DNA of 64,000 nucleotides from Lentzea terrae (GCF_003265345.1 NZ_QFWW01000017.1:30486-94485), one strand, 5' to 3'; counted from the first letter of the stretch, positions 25,266 through 35,311 are shown. Numbers and translations: made by a program. Notes: generated by a model not told the origin, from the letters alone.

Positions 25266-26441
25266 GTGCGGAAGAACGAAGACCACGCCGAACCCGACGC
25301 ACTCGTCGTGGACCTCACCGAGGTCGACGCCGTCGAGTCGGTGCTGGACGACCTCGGGATCTTCGTCGCGGAGCGGAGCGAGGTCGAGAAGTTCGATCTC
25401 GCGCTGCTCAAGCTCACGCTGGGCGGCGAGGCGCTGGACGACATCGACCCGGTGCTCGCCGAGCTGCGCGCCCGGTTCGCGGGGCGCGCCGCCGGCTGGT
25501 CGCCGCTCATCGGCAAGAACCGCAGGATGGCGAGCGTGTTCGGCGCGTATCCGCAGACCAAGAGCATGAACCTGTGGGACCCGAAGCCGAAGACCGAGGC
25601 GGAGCCGACACCGTCTTTCACCGGTGACGCCGGGCGCGGCGTGCGGATCGGACTGCTCGACACCAGGATCTACGACCACCCGGCCCTCGCCGGGTGCGAC
25701 ATCGACACCCCCGACCCCGCCACCAGGTTCGGCAAGGACGACAAGCCGCAGTGCACCGTCGAGGACGGGCACGGCGTGTTCACCGCGGGCCTCATCCTGC
25801 AGCAGGCGCCGGGCGCCACCCTCGTCGCCAGGCACGTGCTGGGATCCGACGGCAAGGCCTACGCGTGGGACGTGGTGACCATGCTCGCCGAGTTCCTCGA
25901 GGACGAACACCGCGTCGACGTCCTGGTGCTCGCGAGCGGCTGCCGCAACACCCTCGACGGCCGCCCGCCGCTGATCATCGAGCGCGCGGTCGAACGGCTC
26001 AGCGGCCACATGATGGTCGTGGCCGCCGCCGGCAACCACGGGATCGTCGAGGGCATGTCGCCCGACGTCCACACCACCCGCAACTCGGCGACGTGGCCGG
26101 CCGCGCTCCCCCGCGTCGTCGCCGCCGGGGTGGCGGGCGCGGACTACAGCCCGAACCTCCCGTGGGTCGACTGCGTCGTCGACATCGGACCGGACGCGCG
26201 GTTCATCAGCACGTACCTCGAACACAACGACGTGACGATGCTCGACGAGACCTCCGACTCCGACTTCTCCGGCGGCTACGCGTCCTGGGTGGGCACGTCG
26301 TGCGCCGCCGCCTACGTCGGCGGTGCCGTCGCCGCGAAGATGGCGGCGCTCGGGAAGAAGTCGGCCTACGACGTGATGCAGGACGTTCTCGACAGCTCGG
26401 CGGTGAAGAACTTCGTGTGGACGTACCAGAAGGACGAGTGA
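25266..26441 (+). CDS. Cytoplasmic subtilisin-like (S8) serine protease with novel N-terminal region
   Basis: 391 residues from GTG 25266 (GGAGG 6 bases upstream; an upstream ATG at 25242 has none). About 120 N-terminal residues have no recognised domain and are rich in acidic helices (VDAVESVLDDLGIFVAERSE, FDLALLKLTLGG). The S8 domain has Asp132 (GLLDTR), His159 (DGHGVFTAG), oxyanion Asn247 (AAAGNHG) and Ser335 (VGTSCAAAY; Cys replaces the usual Met). No signal peptide or membrane segment, so it acts in the cytosol, unlike most subtilases. The next gene overlaps by GTGA. Confidence 0.83.
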   Translation: MRKNEDHAEPDALVVDLTEVDAVESVLDDLGIFVAERSEVEKFDLALLKLTLGGEALDDIDPVLAELRARFAGRAAGWSPLIGKNRRMASVFGAYPQTKSMNLWDPKPKTEAEPTPSFTGDAGRGVRIGLLDTRIYDHPALAGCDIDTPDPATRFGKDDKPQCTVEDGHGVFTAGLILQQAPGATLVARHVLGSDGKAYAWDVVTMLAEFLEDEHRVDVLVLASGCRNTLDGRPPLIIERAVERLSGHMMVVAAAGNHGIVEGMSPDVHTTRNSATWPAALPRVVAAGVAGADYSPNLPWVDCVVDIGPDARFISTYLEHNDVTMLDETSDSDFSGGYASWVGTSCAAAYVGGAVAAKMAALGKKSAYDVMQDVLDSSAVKNFVWTYQKDE

Positions 26442-26749
26442 CAGCGCATACTCGGCCGATGGAACCAACCGGCCGGTTGGCCGCGCTCCGGGCCGCCGCG
26501 CTCGACGGGCCCGGTGTCACGGACCTCGACCTGCGCCGTGCGGCGGCCGCGGGCGCCGCGCCCGGCGAGTGGGCCGACTACGTCCGATCTGTGCGCGAAA
26601 CCTCCTACCGGGTGTCCGAAGAGGACATCACGGCGTTGAAAGCCGAGGGGATCGACGAAGAGGAGATCTTCGAGATCACCGTCGCCACGGCCGTGGGCGC
26701 CGCGTTCGACCGACTCCAGGCCGGTCTACGGGCACTGGCGGAGTCATGA
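26438..26749 (+). CDS. Small carboxymuconolactone-decarboxylase-like (CMD) helical protein
   Basis: 103 residues starting at a GTG that overlaps the protease stop; AAGGA is just upstream. An ATG at 26459 is the alternative. The second half (EEDITALKAEGIDEEEIFEITVATAVGAAFDRLQAGLRAL) resembles the conserved helical core of CMD proteins but lacks the CxxC redox pair. It is followed by ATGA overlap with an AhpD-like gene, so the two CMD-type products are made together and may form a mixed complex (inference). It could equally be a separate small helical family. Confidence 0.65.
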   Translation: MTAHTRPMEPTGRLAALRAAALDGPGVTDLDLRRAAAAGAAPGEWADYVRSVRETSYRVSEEDITALKAEGIDEEEIFEITVATAVGAAFDRLQAGLRALAES

Positions 26750-27303
26750 GGCTCGACGTCCTGGAGCACGGGCACGGCCGGTTCGCCCGGTGGTTCCAAC
26801 GGATCGTGGTCGCACTCATGGGGCACGAGGTGGACGACGTCGTCAAGACGTCGATGCACCGGCCTGAGTTCTTCGGCCGGCATTTCCTCGCCTACGTGCG
26901 GGAAGTTCTGCGCGGACCGTCGTTCTGGACGGTGGCCGAGCGCGAGCACCTCGGCGCGGTGTCCTCCGAGCTCAACGAATGCCCGTTCTGCGTGCGGGTG
27001 CACACCGAGACCGCGCGCCTCGCCGGACATCGGGACGTGCGGCCGGAACTGGCCGCCGTGCTCACCTTCGTCACGCTGCTCAACCGCGGCGAGGTCACGC
27101 CGGCCGACGTGGCGGCGGTGCGCGCGGCCGGGGTGCCCGAGGCTGCCTTGGTCGAGGCGTTGCACGTCAACGCGGTGTTCAACATCGTCAACCGGCTGGG
27201 CAACGCGTTCGGCTGGAGCTGGGACTCCGACGAGCACGTGCGCGCCGCGGCACGGGTGATCCAGCGAACCCGCTATCGGTTGCCAGGACTCGTGTTGCGG
27301 TGA
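26746..27303 (+). CDS. AhpD-like/carboxymuconolactone decarboxylase family protein with CxxC
   Basis: 185 residues. The core motif NECPFCVRVHTETA supplies the CxxCxxxH arrangement (Cys79, Cys82, His86) of AhpD-type thiol peroxidases. The second helical half (FNIVNRLGNAFGW) completes the CMD fold. It could reduce peroxides or act as a thiol redox partner. Third gene of the coupled operon after the subtilase; redox proteins are unusual companions of proteases, making this gene the oddest part of the locus. Confidence 0.78.
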   Translation: MRLDVLEHGHGRFARWFQRIVVALMGHEVDDVVKTSMHRPEFFGRHFLAYVREVLRGPSFWTVAEREHLGAVSSELNECPFCVRVHTETARLAGHRDVRPELAAVLTFVTLLNRGEVTPADVAAVRAAGVPEAALVEALHVNAVFNIVNRLGNAFGWSWDSDEHVRAAARVIQRTRYRLPGLVLR

Positions 27304-27438
27304 CGACGAGCAGTCGTCCGATCACGACCTGCCACCGTTGGGCCGAACAGGTAGGGCCGAAAGGCTCGTCAATGTAACGCCCGATCGGCGTAGCGTCGGC
27401 TGGTCTTGCGTCGACCACGCACGCCCCGGAGGAACGCA

Positions 27439-30400
27439 ATGAAGCGGTCCACGACAATTTTGTCCGCACTGGCCCTCGTCGCCGGCGGCGTGGCGGCGTC
27501 ACCCGCCCAAGCCGCGCCGCCCCACGATCCGCTCGACGTCTACGTCGCCGAGGTGACGTCCCAGCAGGCGGGTGAGCTCTCCAGACAAGGCTTCGACGTC
27601 GCCGGCAGCAGAACGGCCGGCGACAAGGTCGAGATCGAGCTCGTCCTCAGCACCGCCCAGCAGCAGGACCTGGCCAAGCGTGGCGTCAACGCGCAGGTCA
27701 AGAAGACCAAGGACGGCAAGACCACCCGACAGCTCGCCGCCGAGCAGGCCGCGAACGGCTTCACGGTGTGGCGGTCCTACGACGAACCCGGCGGGATCCG
27801 CGACCAGATGTACGCGCTGGCCCGCGACAACCGCAACCTCGTCAAGCTCACGGTGCTCGGCAAGACCGGGCAGGGACGCGAGATCATCGCGCTGAAGGTG
27901 ACTCAGGGCGCCGCCGGCATCAAGGACGGCGCACGTCCGGCGGTGCTGTACTCGTCGACGCAGCACGCGCGAGAGTGGATCAGCACCGAGGTGAACCGCA
28001 GGCTGCTCAACCACTACGTGGACCGCTTCAAGGCCGACGACGCGGAGATCAAGGAGCTGCTGAAGCAGACCGAGCTGTGGTTCGTGCTGGTCGCCAACCC
28101 GGACGGCTACCAGTACTCGTTCGACGTGGAACGGTTGTGGCGCAAGAATCTGCGGGACAACGACGGCAACGGCCAGATCACCGTCGGCGACGGCGTTGAC
28201 CCGAACCGCAACTTCGACGAGCACTGGAACTACGACAACGAGGGCTCGTCCTCCGCGACCGCCAGCGAGACCTACCGCGGCCCGAGTGCGGCGTCCGAGC
28301 CCGAGACCAAGGCCATGCAGGGGCTGCTGGACCGGATCAAGCCGAAGTTCCAGTCCAACTGGCACTCCGCCGGGCAGTGGATCCTCTACCCGCAGGGCTG
28401 GCAGACCGGCTCACCCGAGGCGGACAACCCGATCTACGTCGCGTTGGCCGGCACCGACGCCACACCGGCGATTCCTGGGTTCGACCCCGGCATCAGCTCC
28501 GACGAGCTGTACGTGACCAACGGCGAGACCACCGACTACGCCGACAGCCGCAACGGCACCGTGGCGTTCACCCCTGAGCTCAGCGAGGGCTGCGACGGCT
28601 GCGGCTTCGTCTTCCCGGACGACGAGGCGCTCGTCCAGCAGGAGTTCCTGAACACACTGCCGTTCTCGCTGTCGCTGGCCAAGTCCGCGCCGGACCCGGC
28701 CAACCCGAAGTCGGCCGTCGGCATCCAGACCAAGCCGTTCTACCTCGACCAGGCCGAGCTGGACCAGGAGAACACGCCACTGTCCATGTTGGACTTCACG
28801 TTCGACAAGTCCTACGGCGACCCGCAGGAAGTCCGCGTGCTGGCGAAGAAGTCGCTCGGCGCGGTGACCGCGAAGTGGCAGATCGGCAACGGCCCGGTGC
28901 AAAGCGCGCCGACGACCGTGTGGAACGGTGGCGAGCGGTACAGCGCGGGCAACGCGAACTACTACCACGTCGTGCGCGGCACGGTGACCGGTACGAACCC
29001 CGGTGACCAGGTCAAGGTGTGGTTCGAAGGCGGTGGGCAGACGAGCAGCTCGTTCACCTACACCGCCGTTTCCGAGTCCGGTGACAAGGTGCTCGTCCTG
29101 GCCGCCGAGGACTACACCGGCGCCTCACCCAACCAGGGTGTGACCGCGCCGAAGTACCTCTCGTACTACACCGACGCGCTCAACGCGAACGCGGTCGCGC
29201 ACGACGTGTACGACGTGGATGCCAACGGCCGCAAGGCACCCGACGCGCTCGGCGTGCTGAGCCACTACCAGGCCGTCATCTGGTACACGGGCGATGACGT
29301 CGTCACCCGTGAACCCGGTTGGGGTCCTGGCAACGCGTCCAGCCTGGCGCACACGGAGCTGATGGAGATCCGCGACTACCTCAACGAGGGCGGCAAGGTG
29401 CTCTACACCGGGCAGTTCGCCGGGCACCAGTACACCGGCGCGCTCGGCACGCAGCTCTACGACCCGTTCGAGAACAAGCAGTGCGGCACGTTGCCCGACG
29501 CGGCGCTGCGGTGCCGTCCGCTCGACGGTTCCGGCGACGGCGTGAACGACGTCCTCACCTACTGGTTCGGCGCGGCGGTCCTCAACAGCGGAGCCGGGCA
29601 GAACCCGGAGACCGGCGACACGTTCCCGATCACCGGTGTCTCGAACCCGCTGACCGGCCTCTCGTTGGGCCTCAACGGGACCGACAGCGCCAACAACCAG
29701 GCCAACACGGCGTCGTTCATCACGACGAGCGGCCTGTTGCCGGTCACCGAGTACCCGCAGTTCGCGAGCGACGTCTCGGCGGTCTGGGAGCGCCCAGGCG
29801 GCCCGTTCAAGCCGCACGCCGGCGAGTACTACGTGTACTCCCAGATCAGTGATGTGTCGTACAAGCGGCTGACCCGCACGATCAACGTCCCGGCCGGCGG
29901 CGCGCAGCTGTCGTTCTGGACGTCCTTCGACACCGAAATCGACTGGGACCACGTGTTCGTCGAGGCCCGCACCGCCGGTGGCACCAACTGGACGACGTTG
30001 CCCGACACCAACGGGCACACCACGACCAGCACGGGGTTGAGCTGTCCGGAGGGCTGGCGCGACCTGCACCCGCACCTCGACCACTACCAGACGATCAACC
30101 CCGACGGCACCTGCTCGCCGACCGGCTCGTCCGGCAGCTGGCACGCGGCGTCCGGCTCGTCCGGCGGCTGGCAGCAGTGGAACGTCGACCTGACTCCCTA
30201 CGCGAACAGTCAGGTCGAGATCTCCATCGCCTACGCGAGTGACTGGGCCACGCAGGGTCTCGGCGTGTTCCTCGACGACATCGCCGTCACCACCGGTGAG
30301 GGCACCACGTCGTTCGAGTCCGGTTTGGACGGTTGGGCCATCAGCGGCCCGCCGCCGGGCAGCGGGGTGAACAGCAACAACTTCATCCGCACCACCGCCG

Positions 30401-30534
30401 CCGGGTTCCCGGAGGGCGCCGTGGTGAAGACCGCCGACACGCTGTACTTCGGGTTCGGCTTCGAGGGCATCACCGGTGTGGCCGCCCGCAACACGGTGAT
30501 GGACCGGGCGATGGACTACCTGCTCGGTGGTTGA
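27439..30534 (+). CDS. Secreted M14 zinc carboxypeptidase, large multidomain
   Basis: 1031 residues. GGAGG six bases before ATG 27439 and a Sec signal (ILSALALVAGGVAASPAQA) fix the start. A propeptide-like segment is followed by the carboxypeptidase T-like M14 domain: zinc ligands His176 and Glu179 (STQHAREWIS) and His309 (NWHSAGQW), substrate-binding DPNRNFDEHW, and catalytic Glu380 (FTPELSEGC). The C-terminal 600 residues hold an immunoglobulin-like segment, a glutamine-amidotransferase-like region (VLVLAAEDYTGASPNQG, KVLYTGQFAGH) and jelly-roll/MAM-like modules. It should trim C-terminal residues from peptides outside the cell. Confidence 0.88.
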   Translation: MKRSTTILSALALVAGGVAASPAQAAPPHDPLDVYVAEVTSQQAGELSRQGFDVAGSRTAGDKVEIELVLSTAQQQDLAKRGVNAQVKKTKDGKTTRQLAAEQAANGFTVWRSYDEPGGIRDQMYALARDNRNLVKLTVLGKTGQGREIIALKVTQGAAGIKDGARPAVLYSSTQHAREWISTEVNRRLLNHYVDRFKADDAEIKELLKQTELWFVLVANPDGYQYSFDVERLWRKNLRDNDGNGQITVGDGVDPNRNFDEHWNYDNEGSSSATASETYRGPSAASEPETKAMQGLLDRIKPKFQSNWHSAGQWILYPQGWQTGSPEADNPIYVALAGTDATPAIPGFDPGISSDELYVTNGETTDYADSRNGTVAFTPELSEGCDGCGFVFPDDEALVQQEFLNTLPFSLSLAKSAPDPANPKSAVGIQTKPFYLDQAELDQENTPLSMLDFTFDKSYGDPQEVRVLAKKSLGAVTAKWQIGNGPVQSAPTTVWNGGERYSAGNANYYHVVRGTVTGTNPGDQVKVWFEGGGQTSSSFTYTAVSESGDKVLVLAAEDYTGASPNQGVTAPKYLSYYTDALNANAVAHDVYDVDANGRKAPDALGVLSHYQAVIWYTGDDVVTREPGWGPGNASSLAHTELMEIRDYLNEGGKVLYTGQFAGHQYTGALGTQLYDPFENKQCGTLPDAALRCRPLDGSGDGVNDVLTYWFGAAVLNSGAGQNPETGDTFPITGVSNPLTGLSLGLNGTDSANNQANTASFITTSGLLPVTEYPQFASDVSAVWERPGGPFKPHAGEYYVYSQISDVSYKRLTRTINVPAGGAQLSFWTSFDTEIDWDHVFVEARTAGGTNWTTLPDTNGHTTTSTGLSCPEGWRDLHPHLDHYQTINPDGTCSPTGSSGSWHAASGSSGGWQQWNVDLTPYANSQVEISIAYASDWATQGLGVFLDDIAVTTGEGTTSFESGLDGWAISGPPPGSGVNSNNFIRTTAAGFPEGAVVKTADTLYFGFGFEGITGVAARNTVMDRAMDYLLGG

Positions 30535-30543
30535 CCTGGGTGG

Positions 30544-30573
30544 GGGCGGCGCGGTCCGCTGACCGCGCCGCCC
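30544..30573. terminator. Hairpin after the M14 carboxypeptidase gene
   Basis: GGGCGGCGCGGTC (30544-30556) and GACCGCGCCGCCC (30561-30573) form a perfect 13-base stem with a CGCT loop, ten bases after the stop. Confidence 0.82.
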
Positions 30574-30599
30574 TCGCTGATCAGGCCTAACATGGAGCC

Positions 30600-30752
30600 A
30601 TGGGTACCACGCTGGAGCTGACAGAGGAGGAGCTCGTCCTCCTGCGGCACGCACTGCGCCACTACCTCTCGGAGTTCGGTCACGAAGAAGCCGACATCGT
30701 GCGAAAAGCCCGCGCGTTGCTCGCCAAGCTGCCCGCACCGGTCACCAAGTAG
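30600..30752 (+). CDS. Small conserved-type hypothetical protein (50 residues)
   Basis: An ATG at 30600 opens a 50-codon frame ending in TAG. The product is amphipathic and mostly helical (LTEEELVLLRHALRHYLSEF, then EADIVRKARALLAKLP). The composition looks like a real small soluble protein, not a random frame. It lies directly after the carboxypeptidase terminator and its 3' half overlaps the 3' end of the opposite-strand GT87 gene by 73 bases. Function unknown. Confidence 0.5.
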   Translation: MGTTLELTEEELVLLRHALRHYLSEFGHEEADIVRKARALLAKLPAPVTK

Positions 30753-31906
30753 CCGTCGCGGTCACCGACATCGCCGGGGCCCGGCGAGCGATGACGCCTG
30801 GCCTGGATCGCGCACCAGCCGAGAAACGCGAGTGCCAGCCACACGTAGCTGTTGCCGATCAGGTGCTGCCACCACGTCCACGCGAGCTCCTTGTCACCCG
30901 CCGTGGGCAGGAACCAGTGCGGGCCGACCGCGAACACGGCCGCGACCCACACCGGGTTCTTGAGCAGCAGCAGTGCGGGCGCGATCCACAGCCAGTGGTG
31001 CGACCAGGACACCGGCGAGATCAGCAACCCGGTGGCGGCGACCGCGCTGACGGCGGTGAGGTCGTCCCTGAGCCGCGGCAACAGGAAGAGCGTCGTGGCC
31101 AGCACGACCGCGCAGAGCACCAGCCAGACCGGTTCGGGTGCGCCGAGCCGGAACAGCAGTCCCTTCAGCGACTGGTTCGCGCTGTAGGCGAGACCGCCGA
31201 CGCGGCCTGGGTCGAGCATGGCGTGAAACCAGAACTGCTGCGACTGCGCCGGCGCGAGCACCCAGCCGACCATCCCGGCCGCGGCGAACGTGCCGACCGC
31301 GGTCAGCGCGGGCCGCCATCGCCCGCGGGCGAGGAAGAACAGCACGAAGATCGCCGGCGTCAGCTTGATCGCGGCCGCGAGTCCGACGAGCACGCCCCTC
31401 GGCCACGGCGTGCGCGGTAGCAGGCAGTCGGCCACCACGAGCCCGATCAGCACCATGTTGATCTGCCCGAGGCCGATGCTCCCGCGCAGGGGTTCGAGCA
31501 GCAGGCACACGGCGGCCAGACCGAAGCCGGCCCACGGCACGGTCGTTTTGCCGAGTGCGGCTGTGTGGCACGCCGCCGTGAACAGCGCGATGCCGGCCGC
31601 CGTGAAGAGCACCGCGCTGACGGGCAACGGCAGCGGGGTGAGGCCGCTGAACAGCAGTGCCGCGAACGGCGGGTAGGTGAACGGCAACCCTCCCGGCCCC
31701 TGGAAGTCCGGGCCGTAGAGGTCGGCCCCGGACCGCCACGTCCGGCCGCCTTCGAGGTAGACGCCCAGGTCGAGCAGGCCGGGGCCGGCGCTGCGCACGC
31801 TCACGAAGACCAGGACGCCGGCCGCGACCACGGCCCACACCCACCGTAAGTGGACCTTGGTCACGCGCTGTCCCACCGAGATACCCGCCAGCACCTGATC
31901 CAGCAC
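30680..31906 (-). CDS. GT87-family membrane glycosyltransferase (DUF2029)
   Basis: 408 residues with about ten transmembrane segments. The GT87 landmarks are an early extracytoplasmic DLGVYLEGGRTW with the expected acidic catalytic residue, YPPFAALLFSGL, GLGQINMVLIGLV and AAAIKLTPAIFVLFFLARGRW. Such enzymes use polyprenyl-phosphate mannose to add alpha-1,2 mannose outside the membrane (PimE-like). The gene stands alone, so the acceptor is unknown. Confidence 0.8.
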   Translation of the reverse strand: MLDQVLAGISVGQRVTKVHLRWVWAVVAAGVLVFVSVRSAGPGLLDLGVYLEGGRTWRSGADLYGPDFQGPGGLPFTYPPFAALLFSGLTPLPLPVSAVLFTAAGIALFTAACHTAALGKTTVPWAGFGLAAVCLLLEPLRGSIGLGQINMVLIGLVVADCLLPRTPWPRGVLVGLAAAIKLTPAIFVLFFLARGRWRPALTAVGTFAAAGMVGWVLAPAQSQQFWFHAMLDPGRVGGLAYSANQSLKGLLFRLGAPEPVWLVLCAVVLATTLFLLPRLRDDLTAVSAVAATGLLISPVSWSHHWLWIAPALLLLKNPVWVAAVFAVGPHWFLPTAGDKELAWTWWQHLIGNSYVWLALAFLGWCAIQARRHRSPGPGDVGDRDGYLVTGAGSLASNARAFRTMSASS

Positions 31907-31950
31907 AGGAAACCCCTTCGTCCACCCGGAAGTCCGATGTGAACGAGCCT

Positions 31951-31987
31951 GCTGCCGGGCTGAGGGCTCTCGGATCAGCCCGGCAGC
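31951..31987. terminator. Hairpin between the histidine kinase and GT87 genes
   Basis: GCTGCCGGGCTGA (31951-31963) and TCAGCCCGGCAGC (31975-31987) form a perfect 13-base stem around an 11-base loop, downstream of the leftward kinase gene. Confidence 0.8.
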
Positions 31988-32046
31988 CCGGAGATCATGG
32001 CCAATGGGCCATCAGCGCAGCGCGAGCGTCAGCCGTTCGGCCGAGA

Positions 32047-33063
32047 TCAAGCCCGCACCTCCAGCGGCAGCTCGGCCGTGACCAGCCAGCCCTCCCCCGT
32101 TGCGCCGGCGAAGAACCGCCCACCCAGCTCCTGGACCCGTTCCTGCATGCCCACCAGGCCGAATCCGCCCGAATGCGCCGGCCGTGACATTCCGTTGTCC
32201 ACAACGGACAACAACACCGCGGACGCCGTGAGCCGCACGTCGACCTCGACGCTCGTGGCATCCGACGCGTGCTTGCGGCTGTTCGTCAACGCTTCCTGCA
32301 CCAGCCGCAAGACCGACCGGCCGAGCTCCGGACGCACGTCCGACGGCAGCTCGATGGTCGTGCGCACCGGCAGTCCCGACTTCTCGACCAGCTGGTGCAG
32401 ATCAGCCGTGAGATCGCTGGTAGCGGTCGCGGTTCCGTTGTCCCGCAACGTCCGCACCATCGCGCGCATCGCACCCAGCGCGTCCGTGCCGCCGTCGACG
32501 ATGCCGGGCAACATCTCGTAGGCCCTGGCCCGGTCCCCTTCACCCACGACGAGCGCGGCCTGCGCCTGCACCAGCATGCCGGTGACGTGGTGCGCCACGA
32601 CGTCGTGCAGCTCGCGCGCCATGTCGAGCCGTTCGTCGCGTCGCGCCCGTTCCTCCGCCGCGGCCGCCAGCGCGATCCGCGACCGGTCGCGCATCCGCAG
32701 CAGCACACCGGAGCCGACGGCGAGGACGCCGAGGAACACGACGAGCAGAAGGACTTCGAGGCGGCGCTCGACGAAGTAGCTCGGCCGGATGACTGCGGCA
32801 TGAATGCTGATCAGCGCCAACGCCGTGACGCACACCGCGGCGAGCTGCGGCGGAGCCTTCTTGGCCAGCAGGAAGGCGAGGCACAGCACCACTGCGACCT
32901 CGGCGAGCCGGACCGGCGCCAGCTCGAGCAGCGGCGGCGTCCAGACGCCGTGTCCGTCGCCCAGCCGGAAGGCCCGGTCGAACCCGCTGATCATGCCAGA
33001 CAGCGTGAACACGCCCGCACACACGACGGCCGTGGCTCCCAGCCACCGCTGCAGCTGCGACAT
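32047..33063 (-). CDS. Sensor histidine kinase, NarL/DesK (HisKA_3) type, orphan
   Basis: About 338 residues. The N-terminal third has several transmembrane helices (ATAVVCAGVFTLSG, VVLCLAFLLA, VLLLVVFLGVLAVGSGVLL). The phospho-acceptor box is ARELHDVVAHH, followed by the dimerisation helices and a HATPase_c domain (LVQEALTNSRKHA, SVVDNGMS, FGLVGMQERVQELGG). ATG 33063 is preferred; a GTG 18 bases upstream is possible. No response regulator is adjacent on either side, although this family is normally paired. Confidence 0.83.
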   Translation of the reverse strand: MSQLQRWLGATAVVCAGVFTLSGMISGFDRAFRLGDGHGVWTPPLLELAPVRLAEVAVVLCLAFLLAKKAPPQLAAVCVTALALISIHAAVIRPSYFVERRLEVLLLVVFLGVLAVGSGVLLRMRDRSRIALAAAAEERARRDERLDMARELHDVVAHHVTGMLVQAQAALVVGEGDRARAYEMLPGIVDGGTDALGAMRAMVRTLRDNGTATATSDLTADLHQLVEKSGLPVRTTIELPSDVRPELGRSVLRLVQEALTNSRKHASDATSVEVDVRLTASAVLLSVVDNGMSRPAHSGGFGLVGMQERVQELGGRFFAGATGEGWLVTAELPLEVRA

Positions 33064-33150
33064 ACCGCGAAATACCCGCACGGGCCGGGATGGTACGAGT
33101 CGCGCGACCGACTGACCTCAACCGTCCGGCCGACCCGAGTGGTCAACTGG

Positions 33151-34389
<1,239 letters not shown>

Positions 34390-34456
34390 CTACGAGCGGC
34401 CGAGCGTCGGGTCCATCTCACATTTCCGCGCCTGCTGTTCGGAGATACTTAACAGC

Positions 34457-35311
34457 GTGACGCTCAACCCGTGGCGCCTGCGCCTGCTCAGCCAGCTCGA
34501 CGCGCTGGGCACCGTGCGGGCGGTGGCACAGGCCGCGAACCTGAGTGCGTCGAGCGTGTCGCAGCAGCTCGCGGTGCTCGAGAGCGAGACGCGCACGCAG
34601 CTCATCGAACGAACCGGGCGCCGCGTCCGGCTGACGTCGGCCGGGCTGATCCTGGCGCGGCGGGCGCGGTCGATCCTCGACCAGATGGACGCCGTCGAGG
34701 CCGAACTGCGCGGGCTCAACGAGGAACCGTCCGGCCGCGTCCGGCTCGGCGCGTTCCAGAGCGCGATCCACACCCTGGTCGTGCCCGCTGTCCAGCACCT
34801 CGACCACCCGCACCTCGACGTGGAGATCGTCGAGCTGGAGCCGCACGCCAGCATGCCGGCGCTGCTGACCGGCGAGGTCGACGTGATCATCACGACCACG
34901 GACTTCGTGGAGCTGCCGGTCCCACCGGACATCGACGTCGTGCCGCTCGCCGAGGACCCGATCGTGCTGCTCAGCCCGCCCGGCCAGCCGAAGACCGACC
35001 TCAAGGCCTGCAAGGACGAGCCGTGGGCGTTCGACATCCCCGGCTCGTACATGGCGAACCTCGCGACGCGCCTGTGCCGGCAGGCGGGGTTCGAGCCTCG
35101 AGTGGTCGGCCGGTTCAGCAACTACATGCTGACCCTCAAGCATGTCGAGGCAGGTCTGGCGGTCGCGGTGCTGCCCGCGCTGGCCGTCGACCCGAGGTTC
35201 GACGTCGTCGCGAAGGAGCTGCCGGTGACCAGGAAGATCACCGCGGCCGTGCGGCGAGACTCGCGCGCCGCGATCACCGTCGTGCTCGACGCCCTGCATA
35301 CTCCCCGGTGA
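34457..35311 (+). CDS. LysR-family regulator, probable DgdR-like
   Basis: About 284 residues from GTG 34457; an upstream frame to 34379 exists, but homology begins at LNPWRLRLLSQLDALGTVRA. The N-terminal winged HTH (ANLSASSVSQQLAVLE) is followed by a LysR substrate-binding domain (GRVRLGAFQSAIHTLV, EDPIVLLSPPG). Divergent from dgdA across about 76 bases, its expected target, and overlapping the LacI-family gene downstream by one base (TGATG). The predicted effector is a dialkylglycine (inference from dgdR). Confidence 0.82.
   Translation: MTLNPWRLRLLSQLDALGTVRAVAQAANLSASSVSQQLAVLESETRTQLIERTGRRVRLTSAGLILARRARSILDQMDAVEAELRGLNEEPSGRVRLGAFQSAIHTLVVPAVQHLDHPHLDVEIVELEPHASMPALLTGEVDVIITTTDFVELPVPPDIDVVPLAEDPIVLLSPPGQPKTDLKACKDEPWAFDIPGSYMANLATRLCRQAGFEPRVVGRFSNYMLTLKHVEAGLAVAVLPALAVDPRFDVVAKELPVTRKITAAVRRDSRAAITVVLDALHTPR

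Noticed and set aside
26438-26749. Gasdermin- or toxin-like pore former as substrate of the CHAT protease
   Set aside because: At 103 residues with a CMD-like helical core it is too small and shows no gasdermin or transmembrane pattern.
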